Shown: one piece after another, positions 26,609 to 36,911 of the stretch
Numbering within the stretch: position 1 is the first letter of the stretch
Layout: every line of letters starts with the position of its first letter
Notes under the pieces: generated by a model
Database searches by the model: none
What the model saw: the letters and a program-made list of their open reading frames with translations, nothing else
What the model was told of the DNA's origin: nothing
NCBI RefSeq assembly: GCF_018323885.1
Contig: NZ_AP024585.1
Location: 930,001 to 994,000 of the forward strand
Length of the DNA stretch: 64,000 nucleotides
Direction: 5' to 3'
Origin: Citrobacter amalonaticus
GTDB taxonomy: Bacteria; Pseudomonadota; Gammaproteobacteria; Enterobacterales; Enterobacteriaceae
Position numbers and translations under genes: made by a program

Positions 26609-27559
26609 ATGCCAGAAGTAACCGTTGATAAACCTAATCCCCATCATTTAGAGATGGATAAACCGCAACTTCGTATGGTTGATCTTAATCTATTGACTGT
26701 ATTTGATGCGGTAATGCAGGAGCAGAATATTACCCGTGCCGCGCATGCTCTCGGCATGTCGCAACCAGCCGTAAGTAACGCCGTGGCGCGTCTTAAAGTG
26801 ATGTTTAATGACGAACTTTTTGTGCGCTACGGTCGCGGTATTCAACCCACCGCGCGGGCCTTCCAGCTTTTCGGTTCCGTCCGCCAGGCGCTGCAATTAG
26901 TGCAGAATGAATTGCCCGGTTCAGGATTTGAACCTGGCAGCAGTGAGCGCGTGTTTCATCTTTGCGTTTGCAGTCCGCTGGATAATATTCTGACCTCTTT
27001 AATTTATAATCGTATTGAAAAGATCGCCCCTAATATTCATGTTGTATTTAAGTCCTCTTTAAATAAGGATACTGAACACCAATTACGTTATCAGGAAACT
27101 GAGTTCGTTATTAGTTATGAAGAATTCCGTCGTCCTGAATTTACAAGTATTCCATTGTTTAATGACGAAATGGTGCTGGTCGCCAGTCGTAAGCATCCAC
27201 GCATTAACGGACCATTGGTGGAAAGCGATGTTTATAATGAACAGCATGCGGTCGTTTCACTTGACCGTTTTGACTCGTTTAGTCGGCCCTGGTATGACTC
27301 GGTTGATTCGCAATCGTGTGTAGCCTATCAGGGGATGGCATTAATCAGTGTGCTTAATGTTGTTTCGCAAACGCATCTGGTGGCTATTGCCCCTCGCTGG
27401 TTAGCTGAAGAGTTTGCACCCTCTCTGGATCTACAAATATTACCGTTACCTTTAAAATTGAATAGCAGAACTTGTTATCTGTCATGGCATGAAGCTGCGG
27501 GTCGGGACAAAGGGCACCAATGGATGGAAGAACTGTTAGCTTCCGTCTGCAAGCGTTAG
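26609..27559 (+). CDS. leuO: LysR-type regulator LeuO
   Basis: H-NS antagonist and global regulator of stress, virulence and CRISPR genes in enterics. As called it is 316 aa (E. coli 314). The winged-helix DNA-binding domain (about 22-85) contains [20 protein letters not shown]; the C-terminal co-inducer domain follows. ATG 26609 is preferred: it has GGAG six bases upstream and gives the family start MPEV. A GTG at 26591, with its own GGAGTTAAG, would add six residues. Base composition is AT-richer than the surrounding biosynthetic genes. Confidence 0.95.
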   Translation: MPEVTVDKPNPHHLEMDKPQLRMVDLNLLTVFDAVMQEQNITRAAHALGMSQPAVSNAVARLKVMFNDELFVRYGRGIQPTARAFQLFGSVRQALQLVQNELPGSGFEPGSSERVFHLCVCSPLDNILTSLIYNRIEKIAPNIHVVFKSSLNKDTEHQLRYQETEFVISYEEFRRPEFTSIPLFNDEMVLVASRKHPRINGPLVESDVYNEQHAVVSLDRFDSFSRPWYDSVDSQSCVAYQGMALISVLNVVSQTHLVAIAPRWLAEEFAPSLDLQILPLPLKLNSRTCYLSWHEAAGRDKGHQWMEELLASVCKR

Positions 27560-27877
27560 GCATGAATGAGATAAACCGGGTGCAGACATCCGGTTTATCC
27601 TGTCTGTTTTTTATTTATTGGCATTTTATTCTGAATTGAGTCTGGCTATCTTTCTTTCATTCGCGTAAAAATTGATGATTCGCTGTATGCGCGCATTTTC
27701 AACCGATTAATTATCATTACCTGAGAAAAATTTAGTTTAATTCACCGTTTCTTCGTCGCTTACCTTTCTTTTATGCTTATTTTCCGGCGTCTTTCCCCCT
27801 TTCTCTGAATTGCCTGCGTCCTGGGGAGCGGTTAAGGTGTTTTACACATCATTAATCGTCATTCAGTGAGGCAAGCC
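27560..27877 (+). promoter_or_regulatory. leuO-ilvI intergenic region (ilvIH control region)
   Basis: About 318 bp, AT-rich, with no gene. In E. coli the equivalent stretch carries the ilvIH promoter and several Lrp sites spread over about 200 bp. The region has the right size and composition, but the sites are too degenerate to place by eye. Confidence 0.5.
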
Positions 27878-29602
27878 ATGGAGATGTTGTCTGGAGCCGA
27901 AATGGTCGTCCGATCGCTTATCGATCAGGGCGTTAAGCAGGTATTCGGTTATCCCGGGGGCGCCGTCCTCGATATTTATGATGCGTTGCATACGGTCGGT
28001 GGGATCGATCATGTGCTCGTCCGCCATGAACAGGCGGCCGTGCATATGGCCGATGGCCTGGCGCGGGCAACGGGGGAAGTGGGCGTGGTGCTGGTAACTT
28101 CCGGCCCAGGCGCCACCAATGCGATTACTGGAATCGCAACGGCGTATATGGATTCTATTCCGTTAGTGATTCTTTCCGGTCAGGTCGCGACCTCGTTGAT
28201 TGGCTACGACGCCTTTCAGGAGTGCGACATGGTGGGGATCTCCCGCCCGGTCGTGAAACACAGTTTTCTGGTGAAGCAGACGGAAGATATTCCACAGGTG
28301 CTGAAAAAGGCCTTCTGGCTGGCGGCGAGCGGTCGTCCGGGTCCGGTGGTGGTGGATTTGCCGAAGGATATTCTTAATCCCGGCAAAAAACTGCCTTATT
28401 CCTGGCCAGAATCAGTCAGCATGCGGTCGTATAACCCGACCACGGCGGGCCATAAAGGGCAGATTAAGCGCGCTCTGCAAACGCTGGTTGCGGCAAAAAA
28501 ACCGGTTGTCTATGTCGGCGGCGGGGCGGTGACGGCGGGGTGCCACGAGCAGCTGCGTCAGACCATCGAAACGCTTAACCTGCCGGTGGTCTCTTCGCTG
28601 ATGGGGCTTGGGGCATTTCCCGCAACGCACCGTCAGTCGCTCGGGATGCTGGGCATGCATGGTACTTATGAAGCCAACATGACGATGCATAACGCCGATG
28701 TGATTTTTGCCGTTGGGGTACGTTTTGACGATCGCACAACGAATAATCTGGCCAAGTATTGCCCGAATGCAACGGTGTTGCATATTGATATCGACCCGAC
28801 ATCCATTTCCAAGACGGTGACGGCGGATATCCCGATTGTCGGGGATGCACGTCAGGTGCTGGAGCAGTTACTGGAATTATTGCCGCAGGAATCCGCTCAG
28901 CAGCCGCTGGATGATATTCGTGACTGGTGGCAACAGATTGAACGCTGGCGCGCGCGTCAGTGCCTGAAATATGACACGCACAGCGAAAGTATCAAACCGC
29001 AGGCGGTCATTGAGGCTATCTGGCGTCTGACCAATGGCGGTGCGTATGTGACGTCGGATGTGGGTCAGCATCAGATGTTTGCCGCCCTTTATTACCCCTT
29101 CGATAAACCGCGCCGTTGGATCAACTCTGGTGGTCTCGGTACGATGGGTTTCGGCCTGCCTGCGGCACTGGGGGTAAAAATGGCGCTGCCGGAGGAAACG
29201 GTGGTCTGTGTGACCGGTGACGGCAGTATTCAGATGAACATTCAGGAGTTGTCGACCGCGCTGCAGTATAAACTGCCGGTTCTGGTGCTAAACCTGAACA
29301 ACCGTTATCTGGGCATGGTGAAGCAGTGGCAGGACATGATCTACTCGGGTCGTCATTCTCAATCGTATATGCAGTCGCTGCCTGATTTTGTTCGCCTGGC
29401 GGAAGCCTACGGACATGTCGGCATTCAGATTTCTCGTCCTGATCAACTGGAAAGTCAATTGAGTGAAGCGCTGGCGCAAGTGAAAAACGGTCGTCTGGTG
29501 TTTGTTGATGTTACCGTCGATGGCAGCGAACACGTCTACCCGATGCAGATTCGCGGCGGCGGGATGGATGAAATGTGGTTAAGTAAAACGGAGAGGACCT
29601 GA
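27878..29602 (+). CDS. ilvI: acetolactate synthase III large subunit
   Basis: Thiamine-diphosphate enzyme making acetolactate and acetohydroxybutyrate for valine, isoleucine and leucine. It is 574 aa when started at MEMLSGAEM (27878), preceded by GAGG. The ThDP-activating Glu is in [10 protein letters not shown] (E51), and the C-terminal GDGSIQMN...NN motif binds ThDP. An earlier in-frame GTG at 27866 would cover the Shine-Dalgarno. ilvH follows after 2 bp. Confidence 0.98.
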   Translation: MEMLSGAEMVVRSLIDQGVKQVFGYPGGAVLDIYDALHTVGGIDHVLVRHEQAAVHMADGLARATGEVGVVLVTSGPGATNAITGIATAYMDSIPLVILSGQVATSLIGYDAFQECDMVGISRPVVKHSFLVKQTEDIPQVLKKAFWLAASGRPGPVVVDLPKDILNPGKKLPYSWPESVSMRSYNPTTAGHKGQIKRALQTLVAAKKPVVYVGGGAVTAGCHEQLRQTIETLNLPVVSSLMGLGAFPATHRQSLGMLGMHGTYEANMTMHNADVIFAVGVRFDDRTTNNLAKYCPNATVLHIDIDPTSISKTVTADIPIVGDARQVLEQLLELLPQESAQQPLDDIRDWWQQIERWRARQCLKYDTHSESIKPQAVIEAIWRLTNGGAYVTSDVGQHQMFAALYYPFDKPRRWINSGGLGTMGFGLPAALGVKMALPEETVVCVTGDGSIQMNIQELSTALQYKLPVLVLNLNNRYLGMVKQWQDMIYSGRHSQSYMQSLPDFVRLAEAYGHVGIQISRPDQLESQLSEALAQVKNGRLVFVDVTVDGSEHVYPMQIRGGGMDEMWLSKTERT

Positions 29603-29604
29603 TT

Positions 29605-30096
29605 ATGCGCCGGATATTATCAGTACTGCTGGAGAACGAATCCGGTGCGCTGTCGCGCGTGATCGGCCTTTTTGCTCAGCGGGGTTACAACATTGAGAGC
29701 CTGACCGTCGCGCCGACGGACGATCCGACGCTCTCTCGTATGACCATCCAGACGGTAGGCGATGAGAAAGTACTGGAGCAAATTGAAAAGCAACTGCACA
29801 AGCTGGTGGATGTGTTGCGGGTCAGCGAACTTGGGCACGGCGCGCACGTCGAGCGCGAAATCATGCTCGTGAAGATTCAGGCCAGCGGCTATGGTCGGGA
29901 AGAGGTGAAACGCAACACGGAGATTTTTCGTGGACAGATTATTGATGTCACGCCAAACCTCTATACCGTTCAGTTGGCGGGGACCAGCGATAAGCTGGAC
30001 GCTTTTCTGGCAACGCTGCGCGAAGTGGCGAAAATCGTTGAGGTTGCGCGTTCCGGTGTGGTGGGACTATCGCGCGGCGACAAAATAATGCGCTAA
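29605..30096 (+). CDS. ilvH: acetolactate synthase III small (regulatory) subunit
   Basis: ACT-domain subunit that activates IlvI and confers valine feedback inhibition. It is 163 aa, standard. The N-terminal ACT domain keeps G14 and N29, residues tied to valine sensitivity in E. coli. It is followed by an intrinsic terminator. Confidence 0.98.
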   Translation: MRRILSVLLENESGALSRVIGLFAQRGYNIESLTVAPTDDPTLSRMTIQTVGDEKVLEQIEKQLHKLVDVLRVSELGHGAHVEREIMLVKIQASGYGREEVKRNTEIFRGQIIDVTPNLYTVQLAGTSDKLDAFLATLREVAKIVEVARSGVVGLSRGDKIMR

Positions 30097-30119
30097 TCAT
30101 TCTCTTTTCGTTAATTCAT

Positions 30120-30150
30120 ATGCCCAACGTCCTCCGTTGGGCATTTTTTT
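30120..30150 (+). terminator. ilvIH terminator
   Basis: ATGCCCAACG and CGTTGGGCAT form a 10-bp stem with a 5-nt loop, followed by seven T (30144-30150). It is a strong rho-independent terminator 23 bp after the ilvH stop. Confidence 0.92.
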
Positions 30151-30276
30151 GCGAAATCCGTGGTAACCCGGAATAAAAGCGGTTGCCGCAGTAACTATTC
30201 TGCGCTTAGATGTTACCGATTTTAACCCATGCCGTTACAATGGTTATGGTTTGTACATTTTACGCAAGGGGCAATT

Positions 30277-31281
30277 GTGAAACTGGATGAAATCGCTCGG
30301 CTGGCTGGTGTATCGCGAACGACTGCAAGCTACGTAATTAACGGAAAAGCAAAGCAATACCGCGTGAGCGACAAGACTGTCGAAAAAGTCATGGCGGTGG
30401 TGCGTGAGCATAATTACCACCCGAATGCTGTGGCTGCCGGGCTGCGTGCTGGACGCACACGTTCTATCGGTCTGGTGATCCCGGATCTGGAGAACACGAG
30501 CTATACCCGTATTGCGAATTATCTTGAACGCCAGGCGCGCCAGCGTGGTTATCAACTGCTGATTGCCTGTTCGGAAGATCAGCCTGATAACGAAATGCGT
30601 TGCATTGAACATCTTTTACAGCGTCAGGTTGATGCGATCATTGTCTCCACATCGTTGCCGCCGGAACACCCGTTCTATCAACGCTGGGCCAATGATACCT
30701 TCCCAATTGTGGCGCTGGATCGTGCATTAGATCGTGAACATTTTACCAGTGTCGTGGGTGCCGATCAGGACGATGCCGAAATGCTGGCCGCAGAGTTGCG
30801 TAAGTTCCCGGCTGACACCGTGCTCTATCTGGGCGCGCTGCCGGAGTTGTCTGTGAGCTTCCTGCGCGAGCAGGGTTTCCGTGCTGCCTGGAAAGACGAT
30901 CCGCGTGAAGTGAATTTTCTGTATGCCAACAGCTATGAGCGTGACGCGGCGGCACAGCTATTTGAAAAATGGCTGGAGACGCATCCGATGCCGCAGGCGC
31001 TGTTTACCACCTCATTTGCCCTGTTGCAGGGGGTGATGGATGTGACGTTGCGTCGTGATGGTAAGCTGCCTTCCGACCTGGCGATTGCGACCTTTGGCGA
31101 CAACGAACTGCTGGATTTCTTACAGTGCCCGGTTCTGGCCGTGGCGCAGCGCCATCGTGATGTTGCAGAGCGCGTGCTGGAAATTGTCCTGGCGAGTCTG
31201 GATGAGCCGCGTAAACCAAAACCTGGTTTAACGCGCATTAAACGTAATCTCTATCGTCGTGGCGTATTAAGCCGCAGCTAG
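30277..31281 (+). CDS. cra: catabolite repressor/activator Cra (FruR)
   Basis: LacI-family regulator of carbon flow that releases DNA on binding fructose 1-phosphate (or fructose 1,6-bisphosphate). It is 334 aa. The N-terminal helix-turn-helix ([20 protein letters not shown]) and hinge lead to a periplasmic-binding-like effector domain. The start is GTG at 30277, giving the family N-terminus; an upstream 16-residue extension has no support. The last about 100 residues appear nearly identical to E. coli. Confidence 0.97.
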   Translation: MKLDEIARLAGVSRTTASYVINGKAKQYRVSDKTVEKVMAVVREHNYHPNAVAAGLRAGRTRSIGLVIPDLENTSYTRIANYLERQARQRGYQLLIACSEDQPDNEMRCIEHLLQRQVDAIIVSTSLPPEHPFYQRWANDTFPIVALDRALDREHFTSVVGADQDDAEMLAAELRKFPADTVLYLGALPELSVSFLREQGFRAAWKDDPREVNFLYANSYERDAAAQLFEKWLETHPMPQALFTTSFALLQGVMDVTLRRDGKLPSDLAIATFGDNELLDFLQCPVLAVAQRHRDVAERVLEIVLASLDEPRKPKPGLTRIKRNLYRRGVLSRS

Positions 31282-31296
31282 TCAATTTTTGAATTC

Positions 31297-31324
31297 TGCG
31301 CCAGAAGACAATTTTTCTGGCGCA
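31297..31324 (+). terminator. hairpin 3' of cra
   Basis: TGCGCCAGAA and TTCTGGCGCA form a perfect 10-bp stem with loop GACAATTT, 15 bp after the cra stop. It lacks a T-run, so it may be a weak terminator or a 3'-end protecting structure. Confidence 0.55.
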
Positions 31325-31810
31325 ACTTAACGCTCCCCTCTCCACAATACCCTCACCATAATTAAGATTATTCCTTATAATTTTCTCAACTTTACCGAAA
31401 TAATCCGTATTTAAACGAAACAGAGGCGGTTTCAGGTTATTGAGACGTAACGGCAGGTTAGATATGTATTATTTTGTTACATGCTTGTCGTGAATTGCCG
31501 AATTAACAAACACTTTTTGTCGCCGCAGCGCGAATGTCTCGGCGGGCTTGTTGGTGCGCGGTGTTTGCAGCCATAAACAGGGACTGTATTCATGATGCAA
31601 TATGTCCTAAAATGCCGCTCGCGTCGCAAACTGACACTTTATATTCCCTCCTGAGAATAATTGTTCGTTTTAAAGCGGTGATGAGTTTTGGGATTTTTTC
31701 TTACAAATATTCATGACGTTAATTTGCTTCGTTCGTTGGACAGAATTTAATCAACGCTGATATTAGCCGTAAACATTGGGTTTTTTACTCAGGTAAGCGT
31801 TGTGACTCGC
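31325..31810. other. AT-rich cra-mraZ intergenic stretch
   Basis: About 490 bp between the cra hairpin and the mraZ promoter. Short ORFs occur but none has a convincing start, ribosome site or composition. I see nothing assignable apart from AT-rich segments upstream of the promoter that could act as UP elements or regulator sites. Confidence 0.5.
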
Positions 31811-31840
31811 TTGACAAGCTTTTCCTCCGCTCCGTAAACT
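31811..31840 (+). promoter_or_regulatory. Pmra promoter of the dcw cluster
   Basis: -35 TTGACA (31811-31816) and -10 TAAACT (31835-31840) are separated by 18 bp, about 50 bp before mraZ. The arrangement matches the E. coli Pmra (mraZ1p) promoter, which feeds the first genes of the division and wall cluster, as far as ftsW and beyond. Confidence 0.85.
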
Positions 31841-31848
31841 CCTTTGAG

Positions 31849-31873
31849 TGGGAATTTGTGGGGCAAAGTGGTA
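31849..31873 (+). promoter_or_regulatory. MraZ-binding repeats
   Basis: Three direct pentamers at 10-bp spacing: TGGGA (31849), TGGGG (31859) and TGGTA (31869). MraZ binds TGGGN repeats just downstream of this promoter to repress the cluster. The first two fit; the third has T in place of the third G. Confidence 0.75.
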
Positions 31874-31891
31874 ATGAGGGGGGAGACTGGC

Positions 31892-32350
31892 ATGTTCCGG
31901 GGAGCAACGTTAGTCAATCTCGACAGTAAAGGGCGCTTATCTGTGCCTACCCGTTACCGGGATCAACTGATCGAGAGTGCTACCGGTCAAATGGTTTGTA
32001 CCATTGACATCCATCACCCGTGCCTGCTGCTTTACCCCCTGCCTGAATGGGAAATTATCGAGCAAAAATTATCGCGTCTGTCGAGCATGAACCCGGTAGA
32101 ACGCCGTGTGCAGCGTTTACTGTTGGGGCATGCCAGTGAATGTCAGATGGACAGTGCCGGGCGATTGTTGGTGGCGCCTGTCCTGCGGCAACATGCCGGG
32201 CTGACAAAAGAAGTGATGCTGGTTGGACAGTTCAATAAGTTTGAACTGTGGGATGAAACGACCTGGTATCAACAGGTCAAGGAAGATATCGACGCTGAGC
32301 AGAGTGCGACCGGGACGTTGTCGGAGCGCCTGCAGGACTTGTCTCTATAA
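31892..32350 (+). CDS. mraZ: transcriptional regulator MraZ
   Basis: Ring-forming AbrB-like DNA-binding protein that represses its own operon and other genes. It is 152 aa with two MraZ repeats, each containing a DXXXR motif ([10 protein letters not shown] at the N-terminus and [11 protein letters not shown] in the second half). ATG 31892 gives MFRGATLVN, the family start; an upstream in-frame ATG is not used in relatives. It is the first gene of the dcw cluster. Confidence 0.97.
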   Translation: MFRGATLVNLDSKGRLSVPTRYRDQLIESATGQMVCTIDIHHPCLLLYPLPEWEIIEQKLSRLSSMNPVERRVQRLLLGHASECQMDSAGRLLVAPVLRQHAGLTKEVMLVGQFNKFELWDETTWYQQVKEDIDAEQSATGTLSERLQDLSL

Positions 32351-32351
32351 G

Positions 32352-33293
32352 ATGATGGAAAATTTTAAACACACCACGGTGCTGCTGGACGAGGCCGTAA
32401 ACGGTCTCAATATTCGTCCTGATGGCATCTACATTGATGGAACATTTGGTCGCGGTGGTCACTCGCGTCTCATTCTCTCGCAGCTTGGCGAAGAGGGACG
32501 TCTGCTGGCAATCGATCGCGATCCGCAGGCGATCGCCGTCGCCCAGACCATCAATGATCCTCGCTTCTCCATCATCCATGGACCTTTCTCCGCGCTGGCT
32601 GACTATGTTGGCGAGCGCGAACTGACCGGCAAGATCGACGGGATTCTTCTCGATCTTGGCGTCTCTTCACCGCAGCTTGACGACGCTGAGCGCGGTTTTT
32701 CTTTCATGCGTGACGGCCCGCTGGATATGCGCATGGATCCCACTCGCGGCCAGTCGGCTGCTGAATGGCTGCAAACCGCAGAAGAAGCCGATATCGCCTG
32801 GGTGCTGAAAACCTTTGGCGAAGAGCGTTTTGCCAAACGTATTGCCCGCGCCATCGTTGAGCGCAACCGCGAACAGCCCATGACCCGCACGAAAGAACTG
32901 GCGGAAGTGGTCGCGGCGGCAACGCCGGTGAAAGACAAATTCAAACATCCCGCGACCCGTACCTTCCAGGCGGTGCGCATCTGGGTGAACAGTGAACTGG
33001 AGGAGATAGAGCAGGCGCTAAAAAGCTCGCTCAGCGTGCTGGCCCCGGGGGGGCGGCTTTCTGTCATCAGTTTCCACTCGCTGGAAGACCGCATTGTGAA
33101 ACGCTTTATGCGTGAGCAAAGCCGTGGTCCGCAGGTTCCGGCAGGATTACCGATGACGGAAGAGCAGCTCAAAAAACTGGGCGGTCGTGAGCTAAGAGCA
33201 TTAGGCAAGTTGATGCCGGGTGAAGAAGAGGTTGCAGAGAATCCTCGTGCCCGTAGTTCAGTTCTGCGTATTGCAGAGAGGACGAACGCATGA
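32352..33293 (+). CDS. rsmH: 16S rRNA m4C1402 methyltransferase RsmH (MraW)
   Basis: SAM-dependent N4-methylation of C1402 in the decoding centre. It is 313 aa from ATG 32352, one base after the mraZ stop. The SAM-binding motif is [12 protein letters not shown] (about 27-38), followed by LAIDRDP and the catalytic-region motif [13 protein letters not shown] longer reading overlapping mraZ is rejected by family length. ftsL overlaps its stop by 4 bp. Confidence 0.97.
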   Translation: MMENFKHTTVLLDEAVNGLNIRPDGIYIDGTFGRGGHSRLILSQLGEEGRLLAIDRDPQAIAVAQTINDPRFSIIHGPFSALADYVGERELTGKIDGILLDLGVSSPQLDDAERGFSFMRDGPLDMRMDPTRGQSAAEWLQTAEEADIAWVLKTFGEERFAKRIARAIVERNREQPMTRTKELAEVVAAATPVKDKFKHPATRTFQAVRIWVNSELEEIEQALKSSLSVLAPGGRLSVISFHSLEDRIVKRFMREQSRGPQVPAGLPMTEEQLKKLGGRELRALGKLMPGEEEVAENPRARSSVLRIAERTNA

Positions 33294-33655
33294 TCAGCAG
33301 AGTGACAGAGGCCCTCAGCAAAGTTAAGGGATCGATTGGAAGCAACGAGCGCCATGCTTTGCCTGGCGTGATCGGTGACGATCTTTTGCGATTTGGGAAG
33401 CTGCCACTCTGCCTGTTCATTTGCATCATTGTGACGGCGGTGACGGTGGTAACAACCGCGCACCACACACGATTACTGACTGCGCAACGCGAACAACTGG
33501 TTCTGGAGCGCGATGCGCTGGATATCGAGTGGCGCAACCTGATTCTTGAGGAGAATGCCCTCGGCGATCATAGCCGGGTTGAACGGATCGCAACGGAGAA
33601 GCTGCAAATGCAGCATGTTGATCCCTCACAAGAAAATATCGTAGTGCAAAAATAA
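33290..33655 (+). CDS. ftsL: cell division protein FtsL
   Basis: Bitopic divisome protein that forms a complex with FtsQ and FtsB and activates FtsWI. It is 121 aa: a cytoplasmic N-terminus of about 37 residues, one transmembrane segment (about 38-57), then a periplasmic coiled coil. Nearly identical to E. coli. ATGA overlap with rsmH indicates coupled translation. Confidence 0.97.
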   Translation: MISRVTEALSKVKGSIGSNERHALPGVIGDDLLRFGKLPLCLFICIIVTAVTVVTTAHHTRLLTAQREQLVLERDALDIEWRNLILEENALGDHSRVERIATEKLQMQHVDPSQENIVVQK

Positions 33656-33670
33656 GGAAAAACGCGACGC

Positions 33671-35437
33671 ATGAAAGCAGCGGCAAAAACGCTAAAACCA
33701 AAACGTCAGGAAGAACAGGCCAACTTTATCAGTTGGCGTTTTGCGTTGCTGTGCGGCTGCATTTTACTGGCGCTGGGTTTCTTGCTGGGCCGCGTCGCCT
33801 GGCTGCAGATTATCGCGCCTGACATGCTGGTCCGTCAGGGCGACATGCGTTCGCTTCGCGTACAGGAAGTGGCAACGTCGCGCGGTATGATAACCGACCG
33901 TTCGGGCCGTCCGCTGGCCGTCAGCGTACCGGTGAAAGCTATCTGGGCCGATCCAAAAGAGGTTCATGAAGCCGGGGGCATTACCGTTGGCGACCGCTGG
34001 AGAGCGCTCTCCACCGCCCTGAATATTCCCCTCGATCAACTGTCTGCCCGGATCAACGCCAACCCGAAAGGGCGTTTTATCTATCTGGCGCGTCAGTTAA
34101 ACCCGGATATGGCGGATTACATCAAAAAGCTAAAGCTGCCGGGTATTTATCTGCGCGAAGAGTCCCGTCGTTACTATCCTTCCGGCGAAGTGACCGCTCA
34201 CCTCATTGGTTTTACCAACGTGGATAGCCAGGGGATTGAAGGCGTTGAGAAGAGTTTTGACAAATGGCTCACCGGTCAACCGGGCGAGCGTATTGTGCGT
34301 AAAGACCGCTACGGTCGCGTCATTGAAGATATCTCTTCTACCGACAGCCAGGCGGCGCATAACCTCGCGCTGAGCATTGATGAACGCCTACAGGCGCTGG
34401 TGTATCGCGAACTGAACAATGCGGTGGCGTTTAACAAGGCAGAATCCGGGAGCGCGGTGCTGGTTGATGTGAGTACCGGCGAAGTGCTGGCAATGGCGAA
34501 CAGCCCGTCCTACAACCCGAACAACCTGAGCGGCACGCCAAAAGACGCGATGCGTAACCGTACCATTACCGACGTTTTCGAGCCGGGTTCTACCGTCAAA
34601 CCGATGGTGGTGATGACCGCGCTCCAGCGCGGCGTGGTGCGGGAAAACAGCGTGCTCAATACCGTTCCCTACCGAATTAACGGCCACGAAATCAAAGACG
34701 TGGCGCGCTACAGCGAATTGACCCTGACCGGGGTTTTACAGAAGTCGAGTAACGTCGGTGTTTCTAAGCTGGCGTTAGCGATGCCGTCCTCAGCGTTAGT
34801 AGATACTTACTCACGTTTTGGGCTAGGAAAGGCGACCAATTTGGGGTTGGTCGGAGAACGCAGTGGCTTATATCCTCAAAAACAACGGTGGTCTGACATA
34901 GAGAGGGCCACCTTCTCTTTCGGCTACGGGCTAATGGTAACCCCGTTACAGTTAGCGCGAGTCTACGCAACGATTGGCAGCTATGGCGTTTATCGTCCGC
35001 TGTCGATTACCAAAGTGGATCCCCCGGTTCCCGGCGAGCGCATTTTCCCGGAATCGACTGTACGTACCGTTGTGCACATGATGGAAAGCGTGGCGTTGCC
35101 GGGCGGCGGTGGGGTGAAGGCGGCGATTAAAGGTTATCGCATCGCCATTAAAACCGGTACCGCGAAGAAAGTTGGTCCGGATGGCCGCTATATCAACAAA
35201 TACATTGCTTATACCGCAGGCGTTGCGCCTGCGAGTCAGCCGCGCTTCGCGCTGGTTGTTGTTATCAACGATCCGCAGGCGGGTAAATACTACGGCGGCG
35301 CCGTTTCCGCGCCGGTATTCGGTGCCATCATGGGCGGCGTTCTGCGCACCATGAACATCGAACCGGATGCGCTGGCAACGGGCGAAAAAAGTGAATTCGT
35401 AATTAATCAAGGCGAGGGAACAGGTGGCAGATCGTAA
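33671..35437 (+). CDS. ftsI: septal peptidoglycan transpeptidase FtsI (PBP3)
   Basis: Monofunctional class B PBP that crosslinks septal peptidoglycan with FtsW; target of aztreonam and cephalexin. It is 588 aa. One TM anchor (about 20-40), a pedestal domain, and the transpeptidase domain with catalytic S307 (EPGSTVKP), SSN (QKSSNVG) and KTG (IKTGTAKK). The C-terminal tail is intact. Codons from about 34760 to 34969 differ sharply from the rest of the gene, consistent with the internal RNA FtsO (separate entry). Confidence 0.98.
   Translation: MKAAAKTLKPKRQEEQANFISWRFALLCGCILLALGFLLGRVAWLQIIAPDMLVRQGDMRSLRVQEVATSRGMITDRSGRPLAVSVPVKAIWADPKEVHEAGGITVGDRWRALSTALNIPLDQLSARINANPKGRFIYLARQLNPDMADYIKKLKLPGIYLREESRRYYPSGEVTAHLIGFTNVDSQGIEGVEKSFDKWLTGQPGERIVRKDRYGRVIEDISSTDSQAAHNLALSIDERLQALVYRELNNAVAFNKAESGSAVLVDVSTGEVLAMANSPSYNPNNLSGTPKDAMRNRTITDVFEPGSTVKPMVVMTALQRGVVRENSVLNTVPYRINGHEIKDVARYSELTLTGVLQKSSNVGVSKLALAMPSSALVDTYSRFGLGKATNLGLVGERSGLYPQKQRWSDIERATFSFGYGLMVTPLQLARVYATIGSYGVYRPLSITKVDPPVPGERIFPESTVRTVVHMMESVALPGGGGVKAAIKGYRIAIKTGTAKKVGPDGRYINKYIAYTAGVAPASQPRFALVVVINDPQAGKYYGGAVSAPVFGAIMGGVLRTMNIEPDALATGEKSEFVINQGEGTGGRS
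34800..34921 (+). ncRNA. ftsO: putative FtsO ORF-internal sRNA (RybB sponge) within ftsI
   Basis: Sequence evidence: a rare-codon island in ftsI (only one of ten Leu codons is CTG; ATA, AGG, CGA and CTA occur). Within it is a perfect hairpin CGACCAA-N7-TTGGTCG (34833-34853), the octamer GCAGTGGC (34860-34867), the exact complement of the RybB 5' end GCCACUGC, and an imperfect hairpin GAGAGG/CCTTCTC followed by TTT (34901-34920). FtsO is described in E. coli as an ftsI-internal sRNA that sequesters RybB. The identity is inferred and both ends are approximate. Confidence 0.6.
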
Positions 35438-36911
35438 TTTGCGCGACCTTCTTGCTCCGTGGGTATCAGGTTTACCTGCGCGAGAACTGCGAGAGATGAC
35501 ACTCGACAGCCGTGTGGCTGCGGCGGGCGATCTCTTTGTGGCAGTGAAAGGTCATCAGGCGGACGGGCGTCGATATATCCCGCAGGCGATAGCGCAAGGT
35601 GTGGCTGCCATTATTGCAGAGGCAAAAGACGAGGCAACCGACGGTGAAGTGCGTGAAATGCACGGCGTACCGGTTATCTATCTCAGCCAGCTTAACGAGC
35701 GTTTATCTGCGCTGGCGGGCCGCTTTTATCACGAGCCATCTGAAAACATGCGTCTGGTCGGCGTCACCGGCACGAACGGTAAAACCACCACGACCCAACT
35801 GCTGGCGCAGTGGAGCCAACTGCTCGGCGAAACCAGCGCAGTAATGGGCACGGTTGGAAACGGTCTGCTCGGTAAAGTGATCCCAACGGAAAATACCACC
35901 GGCTCGGCCGTAGACGTTCAGCAGGTGCTGTCGGGGCTGGTTGATCAGGGTGCGACTCTGTGCGCGATGGAAGTCTCTTCCCACGGTCTGGTGCAGCATC
36001 GCGTCGCGGCGCTGAAATTTGCCGCCTCGGTGTTTACCAATTTAAGCCGTGACCATCTGGATTATCATGGCGATATGGAGCATTACGAAGCCGCGAAATG
36101 GCTACTTTTCTCCACGCACCGTTGTGGGCAGGCAATTATCAACGCGGATGATGAAGTCGGTCGCCGTTGGCTGGCGAAACTGCCGGATGCCGTGGCCGTC
36201 TCAATGGAAGATCATATCAACCCTAACTGTCATGGCCGGTGGCTGAAGGCCGTCGAGGTGAATTATCACGACAGCGGCGCGACCATCCGCTTCTCCTCAA
36301 GCTGGGGCGAGGGTGAAATTGAAAGCCGTCTGATGGGCGCGTTTAACGTCAGTAATCTGTTGCTGGCGCTGGCCACGCTGCTGGCGCTGGGCTATCCACT
36401 GGCTGACTTGTTGAAAACTGCTGCGCGTCTGCAACCCGTTTGCGGGCGTATGGAAGTCTTTAGCGCGCCGGGTAAAACCACCGTGGTTGTCGATTATGCC
36501 CATACCCCTGATGCGCTGGAAAAAGCGCTACAGGCGGCGCGTCTGCACTGCACCGGGCAACTCTGGTGCGTCTTTGGCTGCGGCGGCGATCGTGACAAAG
36601 GGAAGCGCCCACTGATGGGGGCGATTGCCGAAGAGTTCGCTGATGTTGTGGTCGTAACGGACGACAACCCGCGTACTGAAGAGCCGCGCGCCATTATCGA
36701 CGACATTCTGGCAGGTATGCTGGATGCTGGTCGTGCAAAAGTGATGGAAGGCCGTGCCGAAGCGGTGACCAACGCCATTATGCAGGCGAAAGATAACGAT
36801 GTCGTGCTGGTGGCAGGTAAAGGGCACGAGGATTACCAGATTGTCGGTACGCAGCGTCTCGACTATTCCGACCGCGTAACTGCGGCGCGCCTGCTGGGGG
36901 TGATCGCATGA
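35424..36911 (+). CDS. murE: UDP-MurNAc-tripeptide synthetase MurE
   Basis: Adds meso-diaminopimelate to UDP-MurNAc-L-Ala-D-Glu in the cytoplasm. It is 495 aa. The ATP loop is GTNGKTTT (116-123), and the DNPR motif (about 413-416) specifies meso-DAP, as expected for a Gram-negative wall. The start is GTG at 35424, overlapping ftsI by 14 bp. Confidence 0.98.
   Translation: MADRNLRDLLAPWVSGLPARELREMTLDSRVAAAGDLFVAVKGHQADGRRYIPQAIAQGVAAIIAEAKDEATDGEVREMHGVPVIYLSQLNERLSALAGRFYHEPSENMRLVGVTGTNGKTTTTQLLAQWSQLLGETSAVMGTVGNGLLGKVIPTENTTGSAVDVQQVLSGLVDQGATLCAMEVSSHGLVQHRVAALKFAASVFTNLSRDHLDYHGDMEHYEAAKWLLFSTHRCGQAIINADDEVGRRWLAKLPDAVAVSMEDHINPNCHGRWLKAVEVNYHDSGATIRFSSSWGEGEIESRLMGAFNVSNLLLALATLLALGYPLADLLKTAARLQPVCGRMEVFSAPGKTTVVVDYAHTPDALEKALQAARLHCTGQLWCVFGCGGDRDKGKRPLMGAIAEEFADVVVVTDDNPRTEEPRAIIDDILAGMLDAGRAKVMEGRAEAVTNAIMQAKDNDVVLVAGKGHEDYQIVGTQRLDYSDRVTAARLLGVIA

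Noticed and set aside
26360..26628. Short frames in the AT-rich leuO upstream region
   Set aside because: Composition follows the AT-rich DNA and no ribosome site is visible; best read as regulatory DNA.
31534..31716. 60-codon frame in the cra-mraZ gap
   Set aside because: No Shine-Dalgarno, odd Cys/Arg-rich composition and no known relative; likely chance.
32603..33466. 287-codon minus-strand frame opposite rsmH and ftsL
   Set aside because: Shadow of conserved coding sequence; Ser/Arg-rich translation typical of an antisense frame.
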